Source: Candidatus Cloacimonadota bacterium (GTDB taxonomy: Bacteria > Cloacimonadota > Cloacimonadia > Cloacimonadales > TCS61). From it: a stretch of DNA of 5,140 nucleotides. The stretch is from NCBI GenBank assembly GCA_023133395.1, contig JAGLWO010000260.1, positions 1 to 5,140 on the forward strand, in the 5' to 3' direction. Positions 1 through 5,140 of this stretch are shown one piece after another. Under the pieces are notes generated by a model. It ran no database searches. It saw only the letters and a list, made by a program, of their open reading frames with translations, and was not told where the DNA came from. Each line of letters begins with the position of its first letter. Positions within the stretch are counted from its first letter, which is position 1. Both the position numbers and the translations under genes were made by a program.

Positions 1-2837
1 ATCTGGGTTTTGTAGTTTTTAATTATGAAATCTTTTGCTTGTATCTCTCTTTTTTCCTTCTTGGATTTTAAAATAAATTTTGCTTCGTATATTATTAAGG
101 GAGGATAGGAATCAGCACAGGGTGCAGCATTTACAATATTTCCGCCGATAGTTCCTCTGTTTCGTATCTGTTTTGAACCGATCAAGCAGCAGGCTTTTAT
201 CAGGAGTGGGAAATTCTTTCTTATATGTTGGTTTTCCAGTATTTTAGAGAAAGTGACTGCACTTCCGATTGTGATTTCTTTGTTTGTAATGGAGATTTTT
301 TTTAGCTCTTGTAAGGGGTTGATATTCAAAAGTTTGTGAGAACCTGTTTTTCTCCTCAGTTCAATTAATACATCTGTTCCTCCTGCAAGAATTTTATATT
401 TTTCTTTTGAAAGAAATTCAAGAGTTTCCATTAGGTTTCGGGGTGAGTTTGTTTTCACATTTGTAATTCTGGGGGTTTGTTTTTTGATTTCATTAATATT
501 ACGTAACTCGTCGAGAGCGATATGACTCTGCCTTGATGGTTTTTTTAGATTTTTTCCAAGATATACTTTTTCAAGGGTTAATGGAATTTCATAGGAATGT
601 TTTCCTGTAGCGAATTTCAGTGCATTGTTAATTGCAGCAGAAGTTAATTCCAGAGTTGGTTCACCAAGGCTTTTTGCACCATAAGGTCCATACTTATCTG
701 GATTCTCAATGAAAATTGGTTCGATCTTATTAATATCCTTTACCGTTGGGATAAGGTATTCATCGAAATTGGTAGATTTAACTACTCCGTTTTGGATGTT
801 ATAATCTTCCAGGATTGCGTAACCGATTCCCTGTGCAACACCACCATAGACCTGTCCTTCTGCTCCCAGTTTATTTATAACTCTTCCAACATCATGAGTA
901 GCAGTTACTTTGAGAATATCGATTTTACCGGTGCTCGTATCGATTTTAATCTCAGCAACATGACATCCATAGACATAAGTAAAATAGGCTGTGCCCTGTC
1001 CGGTTTTTTCATCCCAATCTACATGTGGAGCTTTAAACCAACCATATGCAGAAAGATTTACTCCCGCTAGATAAGCTTTTTCAGCAGCTTCTTCAAAATT
1101 GATAGGTTTAATATCTCTTTTATTTTTTTTACGTGAAATAAATCCCTTTACCCAAACAGTTTCGTTGATTTTAGAAACCTGTAGTTCATCTTTTATTATA
1201 CTGAAAATATTACTCTTAACCTGTTCAGCCGCATCTTTTACTGCATTGCCACCAGTTAAAGTAGCTCTTGAGGCAACTGTTGGTCCTCCATCAGTAACTG
1301 TAGCAGTTTGAGGTTCTAAGAAAACGATCTTATTTAAGTTAATACCTAAAACTTCTGCGGTAATTTGGGAAAATGCTGTCTTCATTCCCTGACCATTTTC
1401 ATTTAAACCAGCAAGAATGTAAACACTGCTATCTGCCTGAACGGAGACAATCGCTGATGTTGCATCAGTACCTTCCGCACCTAAAGAACATCCACGGAAA
1501 CTACAGGAAAGCCCGATGCCATATTGGAAGCGTACGTTTTCGTTATTAAGCTTTTTGTATTCATTAATTTTTTTATTATAATTTGATTTTTTTATAGTTT
1601 TATCAATTACTTCGGAAAGGGAAACCTTATGCTCAGTGAGCTTTTGTCCACTAGCAGTAATGCTTCCTTGTTTAAGACCATTAATTTTCCTTATTTCAGC
1701 AGAAGAGATTCCACAGATTTCTGCAATTTCATCCATAAGAGATTCCTGTGCAAAAATAACCTGAGGTGAACCAAATCCTCTGAAAGCTGCAGTATATGTA
1801 TTATTTGTGTAAACACCTTTTATATCGGTTTCTACATTTTCAATTTCGTAAGGACCTGTAGCTTGAACTACAGAGCGCCAATTAACAAAGAATGTCTGAG
1901 AGGAATATGCTCCGCTATCAGCAATGATGTCAATCTTCATAGCGTTGATCTTACCATTTTTATTGAAGCCGACTTTATATTTCATATAATAGGGATGTCT
2001 TTTGTAACTTTCCTTAATTGAGTCTTCTCTTGCGTAAGTCAATTTTACAGGTTTTCCTGTCATTTTGGAAAGTAGTACACAACGGCAAGCCATGTAATTT
2101 ATCACATCATCTTTACCACCGAAAGAACCTCCAAGAGTTGAGCTCATCACATTAACCTGATTCATATTTAATCCCATGAATAGAGAGACTACTTTTCTTG
2201 TTGTATATGGGTTCTGGATTGATCCGTATATTTTAAATCCTCTGGAAGTTGGATCAGGAACTGAAGTAACGGATTCAGGCTCAATATAGGAATGTTCTAC
2301 AAATCCGGTTTTGTATTCTCTTTCAATAATATGATCAGATTGTTCAAAATTTTTTTGTACATTTCCTTTTCTGAGAGGATAATGGACAACAACGTTACTT
2401 TTATATTCTGGATGAATAAGTCTGGAAGTGGGTTTAATCGCTTCTCGTGGGTCAAAGATACCCTTACTAGGTTCGTACTTAACTTGGATCAAATCTGCTG
2501 CTTTATATGCGATTTCTTTTAATTCTGCAGCAACAACTGCGATCACATCTCCTGAATAGAATACTTCATCTTTTACAATTGCATACTGGTCTGCTCTAAT
2601 TGGACCGAGTATCTTTTGACCGGGGATATCTTTGTACAAAGCTATTGCTTTAACTCCCTGTAACTTTTCAGCTTGTGAGCATTCTATTTTTAATATTTTT
2701 CCAACTGGAATATCGGTATAACGAACAGCAGCATAAAGCATGCTATGAAGTTTAATATCATCTCCGTAAATTGCTTTGCCTGTAACTTTTTCATAAGCAT
2801 CGACGCGTTGAACTTTTTTCCCAATAATATTGAACAT
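1..2837 (-). CDS. Molybdenum hydroxylase (xanthine dehydrogenase family), Mo-binding and FAD-binding parts fused; 3' end beyond left edge
   Basis: Seen: 945 codons without a stop, from ATG at 2837 to the left edge. The start gives MFNIIGKKVQRVDAYEKVTG, the normal beginning of a family Mo subunit, with a Shine-Dalgarno 6 bases upstream. No Tat or Sec signal is visible, so the protein is probably cytoplasmic. Mo-part motifs: VEHSYIEPE (180-188), GGSFGGK (236-242), AFRGFG (351-356), ENGQGMK (480-486), DGGPTVASRAT (516-526), HDVGRVIN (648-655) and GAKSLGE (720-726), whose Glu726 matches the catalytic Glu. A linker (about 767-788) leads into the FAD part: AGGTDVLIE (818-826) and RNRGTIGGNI (892-901). 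Known: these enzymes hydroxylate purines, aldehydes or N-heterocycles with water, passing electrons from Mo through two 2Fe-2S clusters to FAD. Roughly half of the usual FAD module, and any Fe-S module, lie off the edge. Inferred: residues Gln208, Asp243 and Arg321 favour a purine-like substrate, but the substrate is unproven. Family assignment is very sure. Confidence 0.95.
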   Translation of the reverse strand, partial: MFNIIGKKVQRVDAYEKVTGKAIYGDDIKLHSMLYAAVRYTDIPVGKILKIECSQAEKLQGVKAIALYKDIPGQKILGPIRADQYAIVKDEVFYSGDVIAVVAAELKEIAYKAADLIQVKYEPSKGIFDPREAIKPTSRLIHPEYKSNVVVHYPLRKGNVQKNFEQSDHIIEREYKTGFVEHSYIEPESVTSVPDPTSRGFKIYGSIQNPYTTRKVVSLFMGLNMNQVNVMSSTLGGSFGGKDDVINYMACRCVLLSKMTGKPVKLTYAREDSIKESYKRHPYYMKYKVGFNKNGKINAMKIDIIADSGAYSSQTFFVNWRSVVQATGPYEIENVETDIKGVYTNNTYTAAFRGFGSPQVIFAQESLMDEIAEICGISSAEIRKINGLKQGSITASGQKLTEHKVSLSEVIDKTIKKSNYNKKINEYKKLNNENVRFQYGIGLSCSFRGCSLGAEGTDATSAIVSVQADSSVYILAGLNENGQGMKTAFSQITAEVLGINLNKIVFLEPQTATVTDGGPTVASRATLTGGNAVKDAAEQVKSNIFSIIKDELQVSKINETVWVKGFISRKKNKRDIKPINFEEAAEKAYLAGVNLSAYGWFKAPHVDWDEKTGQGTAYFTYVYGCHVAEIKIDTSTGKIDILKVTATHDVGRVINKLGAEGQVYGGVAQGIGYAILEDYNIQNGVVKSTNFDEYLIPTVKDINKIEPIFIENPDKYGPYGAKSLGEPTLELTSAAINNALKFATGKHSYEIPLTLEKVYLGKNLKKPSRQSHIALDELRNINEIKKQTPRITNVKTNSPRNLMETLEFLSKEKYKILAGGTDVLIELRRKTGSHKLLNINPLQELKKISITNKEITIGSAVTFSKILENQHIRKNFPLLIKACCLIGSKQIRNRGTIGGNIVNAAPCADSYPPLIIYEAKFILKSKKEKREIQAKDFIIKNYKTQ

Positions 2838-2841
2838 AATT

Positions 2842-2857
2842 TTTCCTTTGAAGGAAA
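2842..2857 (-). repeat. Small inverted repeat covering the hydroxylase ribosome binding site
   Basis: Plus-strand TTTCCTT, centre TG, then AAGGAAA: a perfect 7+7 dyad, able to form a 6-base-pair stem with a 4-base loop. In the hydroxylase mRNA it would lie in the leader and include the AAAGGA ribosome binding site. It could be a weak translational control hairpin, a protein site, or chance, since purine-rich ribosome binding sites pair easily with nearby pyrimidine runs. Confidence 0.35.
2844..2849 (-). promoter_or_regulatory. Ribosome binding site of the molybdenum hydroxylase gene
   Basis: On the minus strand, AAAGGA at 2849-2844 lies 6 bases before the ATG at 2837, which fixes that start. 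The site falls inside an inverted repeat (2842-2857), so it may be partly paired in the mRNA. Confidence 0.65.
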
Positions 2858-2868
2858 TTTTAATATCT

Positions 2869-2895
2869 ATTTTAAATTTTTAATTTCCGTGTCAA
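2869..2895 (-). promoter_or_regulatory. Probable promoter of the molybdenum hydroxylase gene
   Basis: Read on the minus strand, a perfect TTGACA (-35) lies at 2895-2890 and TAAAAT, five of six matches to TATAAT, at 2874-2869. The spacer is 15 bases, a little short. A start near 2862 would give a leader of about 25 bases before the ATG. A second minus-strand TATAAT at 2945-2940 has no good -35 box. The region is very AT-rich, so chance -10 matches are easy; the exact TTGACA is the stronger part. Confidence 0.45.
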
Positions 2896-2909
2896 ATTAT
2901 AAATTATCT

Positions 2910-2925
2910 AATTCAAGATTGAATT
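2910..2925. repeat. Inverted repeat between the divergent -35 boxes, possible operator
   Basis: AATTCAA, a two-base GA centre, then TTGAATT: a perfect 7+7 dyad. It lies in the 60-base gap between the two outward-facing TTGACA boxes (2890-2895 and 2956-2961), a suitable place for a regulator acting on both genes. The dyad is seen directly; operator function is inference, and AT-only dyads arise fairly easily in such sequence. Confidence 0.4.
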
Positions 2926-2955
2926 CAGTTAAAAAAGTAATTATAACTAACTTGG

Positions 2956-2985
2956 TTGACATAAGAAGATAGATACAAATATTTG
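2956..2985 (+). promoter_or_regulatory. Probable promoter of the C25 peptidase gene
   Basis: A perfect TTGACA occurs at 2956-2961. No strong TATAAT follows; AATATT at 2978-2983 (16-base spacer) has four of six matches. The same stretch also fits the Bacteroidota-type pattern: TTG at 2956-2958, then 19 bases, then AATATTTG at 2978-2985, one mismatch from TAnnTTTG. A start just downstream would leave a leader of about 30 bases. Which sigma factor type applies depends on the organism, which I only infer. Confidence 0.45.
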
Positions 2986-3013
2986 ATTCTCATAATTGTC
3001 ACTGGATAGTGAT

Positions 3014-3018
3014 GGAGG
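3014..3018 (+). promoter_or_regulatory. Ribosome binding site of the C25 peptidase gene
   Basis: GGAGG ends 4 bases before the ATG at 3023. The spacing is slightly short but the core is strong, and the ATG opens directly into a signal peptide, so the start is well supported. An ATG at 3012 opens only a four-codon frame ending in a TGA that overlaps the true start. Confidence 0.7.
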
Positions 3019-3022
3019 AAAA

Positions 3023-5140
3023 ATGAGAAAGTACATTTTCGTACTTCTATTTGTGGTTACTACTCTTTTGAATGCAGATATTGAAATTTTGGAACAAGCA
3101 CCAGAAAGAATTATTATTCAATTTGATATTAAGGACTTTTCCATTTCTGAAAGTAAGAATTTCGCTTTTGTAAATATACAGGATTGGACAACAGAAACAG
3201 TACCGGGAACTCCTGATCTGCCATTTAAAATTTTAAATGTGGCAATTCCTCCAAATGGAAAGATAAAAACCAGAATTATTTCCAAAAATATCCAAAAACA
3301 GACTTTATATAAAACCCTTTCTCCTGTTCCTCGAATTCAGAGGGGTGGTAGAACATTTGAATATATCTATGAAATCGATGCTGAACTTTATGCAAAAAAA
3401 ATAAGTGAACATGTCCAAATTCTGGAAGAGACTCGTTATCGATTTTACTCAATTATCCAAGTTAGGATCACACCTTTTTTATATGATTCAAACACACAGA
3501 AATTAACCTTTTGTGATAGAATGGTTCTCCAGATAGATATCGAAGGAGATACTTCCTTTAGGAATGAAATTCAGGATAAATTTGATTTTATATACAAGGA
3601 TTTTATTCTCAATTATGAAACTTCAAGATATTGGAGAACAAAGCAAATAAAACAGATAAACAAAATACCCTTTGAAAAGTCAGATTTCTGGTATAGATTC
3701 GAGGTTGAACAGAAGGGTCTGTATAAATTGGCTTTTGAAGAACTCTCCCAGCTTCCATCCTTTTGTGAGCCTGATTCAATTCGGATTCTTACAATGTATA
3801 GAAAAATAATAAATGGCGACCCGCAAAATTATGAATTCGAGCTTATCGAAGTTCCTGCATTTGTGGATGCTGGAAATGACGGGTCTTTTGATGAAGATGA
3901 TAACGTTTATTTCTTTAAAGAAAATTATGAAGACCCAGGATTACCGATTCATTCTACAAAAAAAATATATTGGTTAACCTTTGGCGGGTACTATGAAAGC
4001 AGACCATTGAGAATTGTTGATCCGTTAAATAAAGATTCAGCAATTCCTGTGGAAAATTTTGAAAGAAAAAAGATAATACAACCTCCTTCCAGGGAAGATA
4101 TTGATGCAATCATCATTTATCCCGAAGAAAATGTTTTTCAAACTCAATCTGAGGAACTTGAAGGCTTTCATCCCGAATTGAATTTTGAACCTAAAAGCCA
4201 GGCTGATATCTTTGCTGAATACGGACAGGAAGATCCGATGGCAATAAAAAGTTATTTAGATACTATGCACGTTAACCACCCGGAATTAATGTATGTCATT
4301 CTGATGGGTTCTGGGACAAGTGAATGGAGTAATCCCACAGAAAAAAATAAAATTATGGTTTATGAAAATAGTGATGATGAATTTGTGGATTTTAATAATG
4401 ATAACAGACCTGAACTTATTATTGGAAGATTGCCTGCTCAAAATGAAAATGATATGAATTTTTTAGTTGAGCGAATAAGAAAATATATTGAAGAGCCTAC
4501 TCCTGGTTTCTGGAGAAATTGCATTCTAATACTTGCTGATGATGAACATAAAAGAGGTGGATATGAAGGATTTGGTTCATCCGCTATGAATCATAGTAGA
4601 CTTGCTCAGGAAACCGGAGAACTTCTAAATGATGCTGTTTATGTCGATAAAGTGATGGCAATCGAATACAGTTTTGATGAATACCAGAATAAACCGGGAG
4701 CTCGTGAATCAATGGTTACTAGAATAAATGAAGGGCGATTGGTGTGGTATTATATCGGTCATGGAAATGAGGATGTACTTGGTGATGAGGATTATTTCAG
4801 GGGGTCTGTTCACATGCAACTTTTGGATAATGTTGATCACCTTCCTCTTTTTGTTGCTGCTTCCTGTGAAGTAGGTAGGTTTGACGATCCCGCATTCGAC
4901 TGTATAGCAGAGAGACTTCTATTTCTGGATAATGGTGGTTCGATAATTTCCATAGCTGCCAGAACAATAAGTCATCCGGACCCAAATACTACATTGATGA
5001 AATATTTTCTTATGAACGCTATTAATAACAGAGAGAATGTCGGTTTTTCCTTACTTGATGCAAAATTAAATTCAGGAGCTTCAACTCCTAATAGCCGAGT
5101 ATATAATATTCTTGGAGATCCGATTATTTTAGTTACTCAA
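3023..5140 (+). CDS. Exported gingipain-type (C25) cysteine peptidase-like protein, PorU-like; 3' end beyond right edge
   Basis: Seen: 706 codons, no stop before the right edge. The ATG at 3023 follows GGAGG by 4 bases; the upstream frame is closed by TAA at 2993. Residues 1-18 (MRKYIFVLLFVVTTLLNA) form a signal peptide with probable cleavage before Asp19; there is no lipobox Cys. PGTPDLP and AIPPNGK (61-79) match the gingipain propeptide region. WYRFEVEQKGLYKL (about 226-239) and an acidic, possibly Ca-binding loop with a following FF (282-298) are typical of PorU-like N-terminal regions. The C25 domain runs from about 361 to the edge: DPMAIKSYL (404-412), IIGRLP (466-471), WRNCILILADDE (about 497-508), YIGHGNE with His580, AASCEVGRFDDP with Cys615, and LGDPIILV (697-704). 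Known: C25 proteins include gingipains and PorU, the surface sortase of type IX secretion that removes sorting domains from cargo. The usual Asp after Gly429 is Ser430. Inferred: envelope location and either a PorU-like or secreted-protease role. The C-terminal region that would separate these is missing. Confidence 0.87.
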   Translation, partial: MRKYIFVLLFVVTTLLNADIEILEQAPERIIIQFDIKDFSISESKNFAFVNIQDWTTETVPGTPDLPFKILNVAIPPNGKIKTRIISKNIQKQTLYKTLSPVPRIQRGGRTFEYIYEIDAELYAKKISEHVQILEETRYRFYSIIQVRITPFLYDSNTQKLTFCDRMVLQIDIEGDTSFRNEIQDKFDFIYKDFILNYETSRYWRTKQIKQINKIPFEKSDFWYRFEVEQKGLYKLAFEELSQLPSFCEPDSIRILTMYRKIINGDPQNYEFELIEVPAFVDAGNDGSFDEDDNVYFFKENYEDPGLPIHSTKKIYWLTFGGYYESRPLRIVDPLNKDSAIPVENFERKKIIQPPSREDIDAIIIYPEENVFQTQSEELEGFHPELNFEPKSQADIFAEYGQEDPMAIKSYLDTMHVNHPELMYVILMGSGTSEWSNPTEKNKIMVYENSDDEFVDFNNDNRPELIIGRLPAQNENDMNFLVERIRKYIEEPTPGFWRNCILILADDEHKRGGYEGFGSSAMNHSRLAQETGELLNDAVYVDKVMAIEYSFDEYQNKPGARESMVTRINEGRLVWYYIGHGNEDVLGDEDYFRGSVHMQLLDNVDHLPLFVAASCEVGRFDDPAFDCIAERLLFLDNGGSIISIAARTISHPDPNTTLMKYFLMNAINNRENVGFSLLDAKLNSGASTPNSRVYNILGDPIILVTQ

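Noticed and set aside
296..1130. T8 runs at 296-303 and 1123-1130 (A8 in the hydroxylase mRNA) and A8 at 3958-3965 in the peptidase gene, as possible slippage or phase-variation sites
   Set aside because: They encode Lys-rich or ordinary residues in frames that stay open, and such runs are expected at this base composition.
792..1311. Two plus-strand open frames (792-1070 and 1099-1311)
   Set aside because: They lie inside the strongly supported minus-strand hydroxylase, have no ribosome binding site, and resemble no family I know.
2894..2907. Tandem AAATTAT x2 as an iteron-like repeat
   Set aside because: Only two AT-only copies, easily due to chance in this intergenic sequence.
2292..2972. 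Plus-strand open frames at 2292-2522 and 2745-2972
   Set aside because: The first is antisense inside the hydroxylase Mo part. The second spans the hydroxylase start and the intergenic region, with low-complexity Phe/Asn/Ser content and no clear ribosome binding site; it is best explained by AT-rich sequence lacking stops.
3012..3026. Four-codon frame (ATG at 3012, TGA at 3024) overlapping the peptidase start, as a regulatory leader peptide
   Set aside because: It has no ribosome binding site of its own, and its GGAG is part of the real gene's ribosome binding site; probably chance.
4797..4985. Minus-strand open frame of 62 codons
   Set aside because: It is antisense to the C25 catalytic region with the conserved Cys615 motif, and has no recognisable features.

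Overview
The window is AT-rich and bacterial. It holds two large protein genes arranged head to head, each cut off by a window edge, with a 185-base divergent intergenic region between them. I see no RNA gene, mobile element, CRISPR array or origin.

Left arm (1-2837, minus strand): 945 visible codons of a molybdenum hydroxylase of the xanthine dehydrogenase/aldehyde oxidase family. A complete molybdopterin-binding part (about residues 1-766) is joined by a short linker to the start of the FAD-binding part (from about residue 789). The frame is open without a stop to the left edge. The Mo-then-FAD order on one chain is the less usual arrangement for this family. The 2Fe-2S partner that these enzymes need is not visible; it would lie beyond the left edge, either as a further domain or as a neighbouring gene.

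Middle (2838-3022): probable divergent promoters with a TTGACA -35 box on each strand. A 16-base dyad lies between the two -35 boxes, and a small inverted repeat covers the ribosome binding site of the hydroxylase gene.

Right arm (3023-5140, plus strand): 706 visible codons of an exported gingipain-type cysteine peptidase-like protein (family C25, resembling PorU of the type IX secretion system). It has a signal peptide, a gingipain-type propeptide motif, and the His and Cys catalytic motifs. It runs off the right edge.

A C25/PorU-like protein, low GC and an AT-rich, lysine- and isoleucine-rich coding style point to the Bacteroidota/Cloacimonadota/Marinimicrobia (FCB) assemblage. An uncultured Cloacimonadota-like bacterium is my best guess, by inference only. 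Nothing suggests that the two genes share a pathway: one encodes a cytoplasmic redox enzyme, the other an exported peptidase-like protein. Their link is the shared promoter region. I found no clear new system; the points most worth checking are the Mo-FAD fusion, its purine-hydroxylase-like active site and the structured intergenic region.
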